NCBI GenBank assembly: GCA_029260635.1
Contig: JAJDCW010000192.1
Span: 1-33,393 of the forward strand
DNA from: Phycisphaeraceae bacterium
GTDB lineage: Bacteria; Planctomycetota; Phycisphaerae; Phycisphaerales; Phycisphaeraceae
Direction: 5' to 3'
Length of the DNA: 33,393 nucleotides
Shown here: positions 7,906-14,613 of the stretch, one piece after another
How positions within the stretch are numbered: the first letter of the stretch is position 1
Layout of the letters: every line of letters begins with the position of its first letter
Notes under the pieces: model-generated
The model's input: the letters and a program-made list of their open reading frames with translations, nothing else
Database searches by the model: none
Told to the model about the DNA's origin: nothing
Position numbers and translations under genes: made by a program

Positions 7906-8424
7906 GTGGCCCAAGACGCCTCCCGCATGGCCACACAGTCTCTCCACCAGATGAACAAGCGTAGCCACGACGTGCCGATCGTCCTGGCCACCGCATTCGT
8001 CGGCCTTGTCGTCGGCCTGTCGCTGCCGTTCATGAAGGTCAACCAGCTGGTCTTCTGGCACGACGAGTACTCGCTGTTCACGAGCATCAAGGGGATGTGG
8101 TCGGGCGGGCACTACGGGCTGGCGGCGCTGATCTTTTTCTTCTCGATCATCTTCCCCTTCGCCAAGCTGCTGGCCCTGCTGGCGGTCTGGTACCGACCCA
8201 TGCCCGCGGACCGCCGCGACCACGTGCTGCACTGGCTGAGCCTGCTGGGCAAGTGGTCGATGCTGGACGTGTTCGTGATCGCGGTTCTGATCGTCCTCAC
8301 CCAGTCCAAGAGCTACGTCAACGCCGAGGCCCAGGCCGGGCTCTACGTCTTCGCCGCCGCCATCCTGCTGTCCATGGCCGTGTCGTTGCGCATCGAACAC
8401 CTGGCGAAGAAGTCAGACGCTTAA
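7906..8424 (+). CDS. PqiA-like integral membrane protein (single unit)
   Basis: A 172-residue protein matching one PqiA repeat. Family-like features are LSLPFMKVNQL after the first helix, YSLFTSIKGMWSGGHYGLAALIFFFSIIFPFAKLLALL, and KWSMLDVFVIAVLIV. About four membrane helices are visible. E. coli PqiA has two such units and works with MCE proteins in lipid transport between membranes. No MCE gene is seen here, so the partner is unknown. The start is uncertain: the GTG at 7906, one base after the upstream stop, is listed, while ATGs at 7927 and 7951 would remove 7 or 15 polar residues. None has a strong ribosome binding site. It converges with dciA. Confidence 0.8.
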   Translation: MAQDASRMATQSLHQMNKRSHDVPIVLATAFVGLVVGLSLPFMKVNQLVFWHDEYSLFTSIKGMWSGGHYGLAALIFFFSIIFPFAKLLALLAVWYRPMPADRRDHVLHWLSLLGKWSMLDVFVIAVLIVLTQSKSYVNAEAQAGLYVFAAAILLSMAVSLRIEHLAKKSDA

Positions 8425-8472
8425 AGTATTATCGTATTGTCCAGTTCAAGTCGGTCGCAAGACCCCGCCCGT

Positions 8473-8835
8473 CTAGGGGCCTTTTACCTTGCCGATTTTT
8501 AGTACGACCCGCCGAAGCGCCTTGCCCTTGTGGCGGGTGACCAGTTCATCAAACACCCCGCCGCGCAGCAGCCGGTCCAGCTCGTACAACCGTCCGCTGG
8601 ATTCTACCGCCACGCGAAGCACGCCGCGCGTCAGCCCCATCAAACGCGTGTGTTCCGCCAACTCGGTCGGTACCAATTCCAGCCATATCTCCGCCAACGC
8701 CCCCAACTGCTCATAAGGCTTCTGCACTTCGCGCTTGAACTGTTCGGTCATAAACCCCAACGACAGGTCCGGGTCCTTGCGGTTCCGCCGGTCACGCAGC
8801 CCGTCGAGGTGAGATTGGTACGGGTCGCTGGGCAT
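8473..8835 (-). CDS. DciA-like DUF721 protein
   Basis: A 120-residue protein of the DUF721 family; characterised members (DciA) help load the replicative helicase. The domain occupies roughly residues 40-118, with the pattern WLELVPTELAEHTRLMGLTRGVLRVAVESSGRLYELDRLL and a basic end. The ATG at 8835 is chosen because longer in-frame extensions run into the C-rich repeat tract and look non-coding. There is no Shine-Dalgarno. A TACCCT hexamer lies seven bases upstream of the start codon, consistent with a leaderless transcript, though that tract holds several similar hexamers. It is divergent from aroK. Confidence 0.72.
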   Translation of the reverse strand: MPSDPYQSHLDGLRDRRNRKDPDLSLGFMTEQFKREVQKPYEQLGALAEIWLELVPTELAEHTRLMGLTRGVLRVAVESSGRLYELDRLLRGGVFDELVTRHKGKALRRVVLKIGKVKGP

Positions 8836-8995
8836 GGGGTACAGGGTACAAGGATCAGGGGGCGGGGAACAGGGTACGGGGCACAGGAGCCGGGGATCAG
8901 CCGGGAACTGCGTTGCCCGGCACGCTGAGGCATGACCAACCACCAAGCACCAAGCACCCGCTCCCCGATCCCTGAACCCTGCCCCCTAACCCACT
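8836..8995. repeat. Degenerate C-rich repeat tract between dciA and aroK
   Basis: On the minus strand, 8838-8900 reads as units like CCGTACCCTGTTCCCCG and CCCCCTGATCC. On the plus strand, 8958-8992 reads ACCCGCTCCCCGATCCC followed by TGAACCCTGCCCCC. The two halves are thus loosely inverted copies of one family. A related copy lies inside mgsA at about 13700-13735 (minus strand), where it is translated as TRSPNPEPRP. The tract contains the -10-like elements of both flanking genes. Confidence 0.6.
8843..8848 (-). promoter_or_regulatory. -10-like hexamer of dciA (TACCCT, spacing 7)
   Basis: TACCCT on the minus strand ends seven bases before the dciA ATG, the position expected for the -10 box of a leaderless mRNA. 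Confidence is limited because the surrounding repeat contains further TACCCTG units. Confidence 0.35.
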
Positions 8996-9000
8996 ACAAT
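8995..9000 (+). promoter_or_regulatory. -10-like hexamer of aroK (TACAAT, spacing 7)
   Basis: TACAAT is followed by CCCGCCC and the ATG at 9008. There is no Shine-Dalgarno, so transcription starting at or next to the ATG would give a leaderless mRNA. Confidence 0.55.
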
Positions 9001-9007
9001 CCCGCCC

Positions 9008-9532
9008 ATGAATGTGATCCTCTTTGGCTACCGTGGCTGCGGCAAGACGACCCTGGGCAAGAAACTCGCTGCCCAGCTCTGGAAAGACTTCGTCGATGTC
9101 GACCATCAGACCTGCAAACGCTTCGACAACCGCTCCATCGCCGACATCTGGGAGACCGAGGGCGAGCCCGCCTTCCGCGCCGCCGAGGCCGAGGTGACCG
9201 CCGAGTTGGTCAAGCGGGCGAACCACGTCATCGCCCTGGGCGGCGGCACGCTGATGCACCCCGACGCCCGCCAGGCCGTGATCGACGCCCCGGACGCCAA
9301 ACGCATTTATCTGGAATGCGTCCCCGAAGAGCTGGAACGCCGCATCCACGCCGACGCCACGACCACCGCCACCCGCCCGGCGTTAACCGGTGCCGGTGGT
9401 GGCTTGGAAGAGATTAAAAACGTCCTCGCCGAACGCGACCCCATCTACCGCGAGGTCGCCGACGGCGTCTTCAACGTCACCCACACCAACCCCGCCGAGG
9501 CTGCGCGATTTATCGTGGCGCAGTTTTTGTAG
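9008..9532 (+). CDS. aroK: Shikimate kinase
   Basis: A 174-residue cytoplasmic enzyme that phosphorylates shikimate at the 3-position in chorismate biosynthesis. The P-loop GYRGCGKT is at residues 7-14, the substrate-binding DVD at 30-32, and EGEPAFRAAE supplies the conserved Arg57. GGGT is at 78-81, the lid-like RPAL at 123-126, and the C-terminal ERDPIYREVAD is typical. The length is normal for AroK. No Shine-Dalgarno is present; TACAAT lies seven bases upstream. The gene stands alone and is divergent from dciA, with no other aromatic-pathway gene in the window. Confidence 0.93.
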   Translation: MNVILFGYRGCGKTTLGKKLAAQLWKDFVDVDHQTCKRFDNRSIADIWETEGEPAFRAAEAEVTAELVKRANHVIALGGGTLMHPDARQAVIDAPDAKRIYLECVPEELERRIHADATTTATRPALTGAGGGLEEIKNVLAERDPIYREVADGVFNVTHTNPAEAARFIVAQFL

Positions 9533-9580
9533 TCCGCGCCGAGAAGATAATCGGAATCCCGATCGTGGATGAGACCGGGC

Positions 9581-9592
9581 ATACGGCCGTAT
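9581..9592. promoter_or_regulatory. 12-bp perfect palindrome upstream of the PH-domain pair
   Basis: ATACGGCCGTAT lies about 150 bases before the first PH-domain gene and 49 bases after aroK. The 211-base spacer also holds an ATCGG/CCGAT hairpin near 9550-9563 and AT-rich stretches (TTATAGT near 9619; TACAAT near 9680) that could be promoter elements. It may be an operator; a chance palindrome is also possible. Confidence 0.3.
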
Positions 9593-9743
9593 CAAGAAAA
9601 CGCCATGAGCGGGCCGTAATTATAGTTGTGAGATTTTTTAATCGTACGCAAGAACAAGCGTGTGATCTCGACTATCCATACAATGCCCGGGTCGATGACT
9701 CGCCATGTAACGTCCCGTCACATAGTTTCGTGGATGAAAACAC

Positions 9744-10304
9744 ATGCCCGAAAACCCTCAGACGCCACCGTTTGACCCCGCGACAACCACCCGGCCTATC
9801 GGAGCGTTGCTCCGGTACTACACGATCGTTTCGCTGATGACGGTGATCGGGTTCCCGTTTGTCTTCCTGCCGATGTACTTCAAGTACCGATCGCTGCGGT
9901 ACAAGTTCGATGACCAGGGCGTGTCCATGTCTTGGGGCATCCTGTTCAAGCGAGAGGTCTACCTGACCTACCGCCGTATCCAGGACATCCATGTGTCGCG
10001 CGGGATCATCCAGCGTTGGCTTGGCCTGGCCACGGTGTCTGTCCAGACGGCGTCGGGCTCCGCCGGGGCGGAGATGTCGATCGAAGGCATAGGCAACCCC
10101 GAGGGGTTACGCGACTACTTGTATTCACGGATGCGTGGGAGCAAAGAGGAGCCTAAAACAAATGAGGCCGGGCAGCAGGAAGGCACGCTTGCAGGTGCGG
10201 ATCAGGGTGCTAGTGATGAAGCCCTGGTGCTGTTGAACGAGATCCTCGGGCAGGTGAAGGCGCTGCGAGAAGACCGCGACTCCGGGGAGGTGGCCGATGG
10301 CTGA
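9744..10304 (+). CDS. PH-domain (bPH_2, YdbS-like) membrane protein
   Basis: A 186-residue protein with membrane helices near residues 25-46 (YYTIVSLMTVIGFPFVFLPMYF). A bacterial PH domain (PF03703) then covers about 48-130: YRSLRYKFDDQGVSMSWGI, then the signature RRIQDIHVSRGIIQRWLGLATVSVQTAS. An acidic, low-complexity linker and a short helix (ALVLLNEILGQVKALRED) end the protein. YdbS/YdbT-type pairs are widespread membrane proteins of unclear function. Its last 8 bases overlap the next PH-domain gene, so the two are translationally coupled and likely form a complex. Confidence 0.82.
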   Translation: MPENPQTPPFDPATTTRPIGALLRYYTIVSLMTVIGFPFVFLPMYFKYRSLRYKFDDQGVSMSWGILFKREVYLTYRRIQDIHVSRGIIQRWLGLATVSVQTASGSAGAEMSIEGIGNPEGLRDYLYSRMRGSKEEPKTNEAGQQEGTLAGADQGASDEALVLLNEILGQVKALREDRDSGEVADG

Positions 10305-11055
10305 GCGTGACAGCGTGACCGATCGTGCGGGGGAGTGGGTCTACTCGGGCGTGTGGCGGGTGCTGAGCAACCGGTTTAACGTTCCGGAGACGCCGCCGAC
10401 ACTGCCCTGTGAACCGGGGGAGACGCCTGACGCGTTTAAGCCCACGCGGGGGTTCCTGGGTTACATGAAGCTCGAGTTCCTGATCGGCATGACGGTGGTC
10501 AGCGTCGCGATCTTTATTGGCTGGGCCGTGTTGTTGATCGCTTTGTGGTGGGCCGGGCTGCTGGTCATGATCCCGGCAGCGGTGCTGGTCGTGGTGCTGT
10601 GGGTGGTTGGCTACCTCGCGTTGCATTTGAAGTACGACACGACCTGGTACGTGATGACGGACCGCAGCCTGCGGATCCGCCGGGGCATCTGGGTGATCCG
10701 TGAGATGACGTTCACGTTTGAGAACGTGCAGAACGTGAAGGTCCGACAGGGCCCGCTGCAGCGGATGTTTGGCGTGTCGGACCTGCTCGTTGAGACGGCC
10801 GGGGCCGGGAGCGATCCCAATGGCAAAGGCGGGCCTGCATTGAATCAGGGGGTCGTGCAAGGGGTCGCCGACGCCTGGGCGTTACGCGATCGTGTGCTGG
10901 TAAAACTCAAGGCGTCACAGACCGCGGGCTTTGGTGACGACTTGGCTGCTTCAACACAAATGGTGCAAGGCGCTGCGGGAGGCTGGTCTACCGAGCATGT
11001 CGAGGCCTTGCGTTTGATACGGGATGAGTTGGGCACCATGACCCGGCCTGGGTGA
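10297..11055 (+). CDS. Second PH-domain (bPH_2) membrane protein
   Basis: A 252-residue partner of the preceding protein. A polar N-terminus (1-50) is followed by two strong helices (about 58-80 and 85-108) and then a bPH_2 domain (YDTTWYVMTDRSLRIRRGIWVIREMTFTFENVQNVKVRQGPLQRMFGVSDLLVETAG). The C-terminal 70 residues are soluble, with an Ala/Gly-rich stretch and a helical end. The FENVQNVKVRQGPLQRMFG segment is the same motif as RIQDIHVSRGIIQRWLG in its neighbour, so the two arose from one family. The function is unknown; an envelope or membrane-organisation role is only a guess. A hairpin with a T-rich tail follows. Confidence 0.82.
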   Translation: MAERDSVTDRAGEWVYSGVWRVLSNRFNVPETPPTLPCEPGETPDAFKPTRGFLGYMKLEFLIGMTVVSVAIFIGWAVLLIALWWAGLLVMIPAAVLVVVLWVVGYLALHLKYDTTWYVMTDRSLRIRRGIWVIREMTFTFENVQNVKVRQGPLQRMFGVSDLLVETAGAGSDPNGKGGPALNQGVVQGVADAWALRDRVLVKLKASQTAGFGDDLAASTQMVQGAAGGWSTEHVEALRLIRDELGTMTRPG

Positions 11056-11088
11056 ACAGCCAACTCGGTTGGACTATTTGTTGCCTCG

Positions 11089-11124
11089 CATGGAGGCCCA
11101 CGGCGTGGCCTTCCATGTTCTAGC
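11089..11124 (+). terminator. Terminator-like hairpin after the PH-domain pair
   Basis: CATGGAGGCC (11089-11098) pairs with GGCCTTCCATG (11107-11117) with one bulged base, followed by the T-rich TTCTAGC and then ATTCTT. It lies 34 bases after the stop. A smaller CCAAC/GTTGG hairpin is at 11060-11072. Confidence 0.6.
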
Positions 11125-11160
11125 ATTCTTATGAGATGATCATCAGTCCGGTCGGCGCAT

Positions 11161-11197
11161 AAAAAAAGGCGGCCGGGGCGATATCTCGCGCCCGGTC
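11161..11197 (-). terminator. Intrinsic terminator with seven T residues
   Basis: On the minus strand a GC-rich stem (CCGGGCG with CGCCCCGG, one bulge, about 9 bp) is followed by CCGCC and TTTTTTT. This is the clearest evidence that a minus-strand transcript ends here, more than 430 bases from the nearest minus-strand gene. Confidence 0.8.
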
Positions 11198-11447
11198 ACC
11201 ACGGAGGGGAGAAAGCTTAGTCGAGATACGATCAGTCCTGCCGGGGAGGGCAGGATTTGAGGGTATCACAGAATCCTAAAGTCACACGGGCAGGGATGTC
11301 CGTGCGTAAACGCTGCCCCATACGGATTCCCCTCCGGAGGCGGCGCTGCAGTGTGCGGAATTAAACCATCGGCGGGCCAAAAGACTCGCTGGCAGTTCGA
11401 TTGGTGGGCGGTGGCTTCTCCTCCTCCGTTCACCCCTCCGCGTCTGC
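11161..11447 (-). ncRNA. Candidate structured non-coding RNA of about 287 nt
   Basis: This gene-free stretch has a promoter-like pair upstream (11454-11481, minus strand) and a strong intrinsic terminator at its far end (11161-11197). The predicted RNA would close on itself: CGGAGGGG at its 5' end (11440-11433) pairs perfectly with CCCCUCCG near its 3' end (11209-11202), and the helix extends a few pairs on both sides. Internal helices include TCCTGCC/GGCAGGA (11255-11236), GCGT/ACGC around 11300-11315 and a CACGG/CCGTG stem. It lacks the conserved cores of RNase P RNA, tmRNA and SRP RNA, and I could not match it to 6S RNA or a riboswitch class. An alternative is a long 3' untranslated region of the L,D-transpeptidase gene upstream. 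Confidence 0.5.
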
Positions 11448-11453
11448 AGTTAC

Positions 11454-11481
11454 ATAATAGCTTAGGCTGAACGAGATTCAA
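11454..11481 (-). promoter_or_regulatory. Sigma70-like promoter for the candidate RNA
   Basis: On the minus strand TTGAAT (11481-11476), a 16-base spacer and TATTAT (11459-11454) precede a predicted transcript start near 11447, right before the purine-rich 5' strand of the closing helix. Confidence 0.5.
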
Positions 11482-11546
11482 CCGGTAAGGCTGAAATTCT
11501 ACTGATTTTTTCCCTGTCACCCCCAACCCGGGCAGGCCTTATCGAT

Positions 11547-11569
11547 GGGGGGATGCCTACAGAGCCCCC
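11547..11569. terminator. G5/C5 hairpin downstream of the L,D-transpeptidase gene
   Basis: GGGGG (11547-11551) and CCCCC (11565-11569) can pair around a 13-base loop, about 65 bases after the L,D-transpeptidase stop on the minus strand. There is no T-run, so it may only slow or stabilise the 3' end of that message. The rest of 11482-11633 has no supported gene. Confidence 0.35.
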
Positions 11570-11633
11570 AGATTACCCCGGCTGTCGATTGTACGGCTCA
11601 ATAGGCTGTGTAAACAGGCTTTCCAGCATGAGG

Positions 11634-12842
11634 CTACCAGGTGATCCGGACGGTGCTCCCGCCGCCTTCGAGCATGTGGTAGATCAGTTCGATGTCTATG
11701 TCGCTCATCCGGATACAGCCCATGGAGGCCTGCCGCCCGATGGAGGTCGGGTCGATGGTGCCGTGGATCCCGTAGCCGGTGGCGGATTCGGTGTTGGCGT
11801 CGGTGCCTTTCAGGGCCAGCCAGTACTCGCCGATGGGGTTCTTCGGGTCGTCCTTGCCGAAGAACTCGCCGGTGCGGGGGTTACGCCAGGACGGGTTCTT
11901 GACCTTGGAGTTCGGGGTGACGATGAACGAGCCCATCGGGGTTGAGTCTGTCTTGCCCAGGCCGACGGTGAAGCTTCGGATGTATAGCGGCTGGCCGTCG
12001 GGGTCGTTGACGAAGATATCCATGCGGTAGTTGCTCTTGCTGATGCGCGCGTGGAAGGGGCCTTTGATGACCTTGATCTTCTTCCCGGCCTGGAGGCGAT
12101 TGGCGGGGGTGCGGTTGATCAACTCGATGAACTGATACGGCACGTTGTATCGGGGCGCGATTCGTGAGAGATAATCGCCGCTCTGCACGAGATACGATTC
12201 GGCGATCGGGTCGCCGGGCACGACCTCATCGGAGAAGACCAGGTGCTTGTTCACGCTGGAGAGTGTGTCGCGGACGGTCTGGGCGTCGAGCGGAGAGAGG
12301 TTGGCGTCCTCGGTAAACAACAGCCCGCTGAGTTCACGTCGGCCCTGGACGAGCCGGCCCTCGCGGATCATGTTCATGCCGCGCGTAAGCTTCGAGCCCG
12401 CCTGGGCGGAGGTGGGGCCGGCAGTGGCGCGTGGTGCGGGTGTGTGGTCGATTTCGGTGTAGGCAGAAGCCGGGGGGGGCGTGGTGTTGCCGCCGGTCCC
12501 GGGCCGGACATCGCCGATGCGGATCGTGTCGACGACAGGCGCAGTGGTTCTGGATGCACCCAGTTCTTTGGCGGGCGGCAATTCCCGCGTTGTCCTGGGT
12601 GTATTGGCGGGTTCTTGGCCGGGGTTGACCCCCGCGGACTGGTCGGGGCGCACGCCGGCCTGTGCCTGATCGGGTGCGGTGATTCTGTTGGTGTTGTCCC
12701 CGCCGTCCGACCAGACCAGAAACATCAGGCCCAGCACGAAGCCGATCCCGGCGATCCAGCGCCAACTGATGCCTTTGCGTGGTCGCGAGGACATGTATTG
12801 TCGTGAGGAGCCTGCGCGTGGGGTTTGTGAGCTGAGCACCAT
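11634..12842 (-). CDS. LysM and L,D-transpeptidase (YkuD) cell-wall enzyme
   Basis: A 402-residue envelope protein. Residues 1-25 are polar, a signal-anchor helix (WRWIAGIGFVLGLMFLVW) lies near 27-45, and a Pro/Thr/Ala-rich linker follows to about 150. A helical region precedes a LysM module (YLVQSGDYLSRIAPRYNVPYQ...LQAGKKIKVIKG), which binds glycan strands. The C-terminal YkuD domain forms 3-3 peptidoglycan cross-links or attaches proteins. Its catalytic signature is HGT followed by SMGCIRM, with His near 360 and Cys near 376. The ATG at 12842 is preferred because AGGAAGG lies about ten bases upstream; a longer frame to 12875 lacks this. Planctomycetes do make peptidoglycan, so the activity is plausible. 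Confidence 0.9.
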   Translation of the reverse strand: MVLSSQTPRAGSSRQYMSSRPRKGISWRWIAGIGFVLGLMFLVWSDGGDNTNRITAPDQAQAGVRPDQSAGVNPGQEPANTPRTTRELPPAKELGASRTTAPVVDTIRIGDVRPGTGGNTTPPPASAYTEIDHTPAPRATAGPTSAQAGSKLTRGMNMIREGRLVQGRRELSGLLFTEDANLSPLDAQTVRDTLSSVNKHLVFSDEVVPGDPIAESYLVQSGDYLSRIAPRYNVPYQFIELINRTPANRLQAGKKIKVIKGPFHARISKSNYRMDIFVNDPDGQPLYIRSFTVGLGKTDSTPMGSFIVTPNSKVKNPSWRNPRTGEFFGKDDPKNPIGEYWLALKGTDANTESATGYGIHGTIDPTSIGRQASMGCIRMSDIDIELIYHMLEGGGSTVRITW

Positions 12843-12974
12843 ATTTAGCTGACCTTCCTGGCCGGTGTGGGCCAATCCCTGGCCTGGGTGTGAATGAGAT
12901 TACGTAACTATAGCCTATCCCCTCAGGGGTATTTCGGCGAAACCGGGGTTTTTTCGCCAATGTGGGGCAGGGGA

Positions 12975-13008
12975 TAAGCTGGAAAGCTGGAAATTAGAAA
13001 AGCTGGAA
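12975..13008. repeat. Three copies of an AAGCTGGAA decamer
   Basis: TAAGCTGGAA (12975-12984), AAAGCTGGAA (12983-12992) and AAAGCTGGAA (12999-13008) are closely spaced in the gap between the L,D-transpeptidase start and the mgsA stop. The role is unknown; it is a simple degenerate repeat next to the 12-base tandem repeat. Confidence 0.6.
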
Positions 13009-13020
13009 ATAGGGCGGGGA

Positions 13021-13068
13021 TTATTCCAGGGGTTACTCCGGGAGCTACTCTGGGGGCTACTCCGGGGG
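13021..13068. repeat. 12-base tandem repeat overlapping the mgsA stop codon
   Basis: Four contiguous units on the minus strand: CCCCCGGAGTAG, CCCCCAGAGTAG, CTCCCGGAGTAA and CCCCTGGAATAA. The mgsA stop codon TAG is the end of the first unit. The same family occurs at 28614-28673 within the CapD-like gene. Confidence 0.75.
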
Positions 13069-14514
13069 GGGTGTTTTGGGTTTGGCGCGTTGGGCGTCGA
13101 TCCACTGCATGTATTGGCGGATGGTCTTTTCGTAGCCGCGGTCGGTCGGGTGGTAGAAGGTGGTCTCGACGCCGAGGTAGTCCTGATCGACGAAACCGGT
13201 ATCGGAGTCGTGGGCGTACTTGTAGTCGGTGCCGTGACCGAGTTGCTTGGCCCCTGCGTAGTGCCCGTCGCGCAGAGCCATCGGGACCGGGACCGTGCGG
13301 TTGGTGCGGACGTCTTTCATGGCTGCACCGATCGCCAGCGTCGCGGCGTTGCTCTTGGGCGCGGTGGCCAGGTAGGTCACCGCCTGGGCGAGAATCAGCT
13401 GGCACTCCGGCAGCCCGACACGGTGGGTCAGGTCGTACGCGGCGGCAGCGACCTGGATGGCCTGTGGGTCGGCGTTGCCGATGTCTTCGCTTGCCAGGAT
13501 CGCGACCCGGCGGGCGATGTACATCGGGTCCTCCCCGGCGTGCAGCATCTTGGCCAGCCAGTACACCGCGGCGTCCGGGTCGCTGCCTCGGACGGATTTG
13601 ATCATTGCGGAGATCGCGTCGTAGTGCTCATCGCCCGTGCCGTCGTAGACCGGGGCCTTCTGCTGGATGGATTGCTCGGCAACCGCGAGCGTGACGTGGA
13701 TGGGTGGTCGGGGTTCGGGGTTCGGGGACCGGGTATCGGGGGAACTGTCGTTTTCATCGGTCCCGTAGCCCCCGGCTTGGCCGGGGGATGGGTCAACGTG
13801 CGTGTGATCCTCCTGCGAAGCGGGGGGCTGAGGGGCGGAAGAAAGGACCGCGATTTCAAGGGCGGTCAATGCACGGCGGGCGTCGCCGTCACAGGCGGTA
13901 GACCAGTGATCGAGGGCGTCGTTGTCGATCTTGATGTCGAGCCCGCCGTAGCCGCGTTCTTTGTCGGCTAAGGCGTTGTGGATCAGATCGGTAATAGCGT
14001 CCTGATCCAACGGCTGGAACTGGAAGACCTGCGAGCGGCTGACCAGCGGGGAGTTGATCGCGAAGAACGGGTTCTCAGTTGTAGCGCCGATCAACGTAAT
14101 GACGCCGCGCTCGACGTCGCCTAGCAATACATCCTGCTGAGCGCGATTGAACCGGTGGATCTCATCCAGGAAGAAGATCGTGCGTCGTCCATCGTTTTCC
14201 AGGCGCTTGCGCGCGTGGTGCAGGATGTCGCGGACGTCCTTGACGCCGATGGCCGCGGCATTGGCGCGGTCGAAGTGGCGCTTCGTGTAAGCGGCGATGA
14301 GTTCCGCGAGCGTGGTCTTGCCCGTGCCCGGCGGGCCGTAGAAGATGACGCTGGTGAGCCGGTCGGCCTGGAGCATCCGCCGCAGCAGCTTGCCCTCACC
14401 CAGAAAATGCCTCTGCCCCGCAAATTCATCGAGAGACCGGGGGCGCATGCGCACCGCCAGCGGCTGGGCGGCGCGGAGGTGGTCCTGACGTTTTTCCTCC
14501 CACAGGTCGGGCAT
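13057..14514 (-). CDS. rarA: MgsA/RarA-type replication-associated recombination ATPase
   Basis: A 485-residue cytoplasmic AAA+ ATPase that acts at stalled replication forks and is related to clamp loaders. Walker A GPPGTGKT is at 60-67, Walker B FFLDEIH at 114-120, and the sensor-1 region TTENPFFAINSPLVSRSQVF is clear. The C-terminal MgsA/RarA domain starts near 295 (HYDAISAMIKSVRGSDPDAAVYWLAKML, then SEDIGNADPQAIQVA and APKSNA). Residues about 229-271 are a Pro/Asp/Ser-rich insert absent from the E. coli protein and encoded by repeat-like DNA. The ATG at 14514 is chosen because MPDLWEEKRQ matches the family start. It has no Shine-Dalgarno but TATCAT six bases upstream. It is divergent from the cysG-like gene. 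Confidence 0.93.
   Translation of the reverse strand: MPDLWEEKRQDHLRAAQPLAVRMRPRSLDEFAGQRHFLGEGKLLRRMLQADRLTSVIFYGPPGTGKTTLAELIAAYTKRHFDRANAAAIGVKDVRDILHHARKRLENDGRRTIFFLDEIHRFNRAQQDVLLGDVERGVITLIGATTENPFFAINSPLVSRSQVFQFQPLDQDAITDLIHNALADKERGYGGLDIKIDNDALDHWSTACDGDARRALTALEIAVLSSAPQPPASQEDHTHVDPSPGQAGGYGTDENDSSPDTRSPNPEPRPPIHVTLAVAEQSIQQKAPVYDGTGDEHYDAISAMIKSVRGSDPDAAVYWLAKMLHAGEDPMYIARRVAILASEDIGNADPQAIQVAAAAYDLTHRVGLPECQLILAQAVTYLATAPKSNAATLAIGAAMKDVRTNRTVPVPMALRDGHYAGAKQLGHGTDYKYAHDSDTGFVDQDYLGVETTFYHPTDRGYEKTIRQYMQWIDAQRAKPKTPPPE
13702..13830 (-). repeat. Repeat-derived insert inside mgsA
   Basis: The DNA encoding residues 229-271 of MgsA contains two elements found elsewhere in the window. 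One is the palindrome CCCCCGGC-TTG-GCCGGGGG (13769-13787), related to 30628-30705. The other is a C-rich tract (about 13700-13735) matching the aroK upstream repeat. Both are in frame and read as PSPGQAGG and TRSPNPEPRP. Confidence 0.75.
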
Positions 14515-14520
14515 ACCCGG

Positions 14521-14526
14521 ATGATA
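14521..14526 (-). promoter_or_regulatory. -10-like hexamer of mgsA (TATCAT, spacing 6)
   Basis: On the minus strand GTGC-TATCAT-CCGGGT precedes the ATG. The TGC before the hexamer also fits an extended -10 (TGn). Transcription would begin at the start codon. Confidence 0.6.
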
Positions 14527-14600
14527 GCACCGGACGAGGCGGAGGAAATAACCCATCAAGTGCCACGGATCATGGGGGCCACAAAGAGGCGTCGAGGGGC

Positions 14601-14606
14601 TACACT
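14601..14606 (+). promoter_or_regulatory. -10-like hexamer of the met8/cysG-like gene (TACACT, spacing 7)
   Basis: TACACT followed by GGTCCCT lies directly before the ATG at 14614. There is no Shine-Dalgarno in the 20 bases upstream. Confidence 0.5.
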
Positions 14607-14613
14607 GGTCCCT

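Noticed and set aside
8949-9007. Coding use of the repeat tract upstream of aroK (frame reading TRSPIPEPCPLTH)
   Set aside because: The frame lacks a plausible gene and runs into aroK in another frame; the matching peptide in MgsA is explained by shared repeat DNA.
11202-11280. Possible RNase P RNA on the plus strand (GGAGGGGAGAAAG and ACAGAA segments)
   Set aside because: The segments resemble RNase P conserved regions, but ACAGAA lies only about 70 bases after the first segment, the GGAAA core is not exact, and the promoter and terminator are on the other strand.
11266-11526. 86-codon minus-strand ORF in the candidate RNA region
   Set aside because: It starts upstream of the predicted promoter, has no ribosome binding site at its GTG, and its residues show no domain; the helices and terminator argue for an RNA instead.
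13021-13068. Short CRISPR-like array
   Set aside because: Units are 12 bases, contiguous and degenerate with no spacers, so this is a tandem minisatellite.
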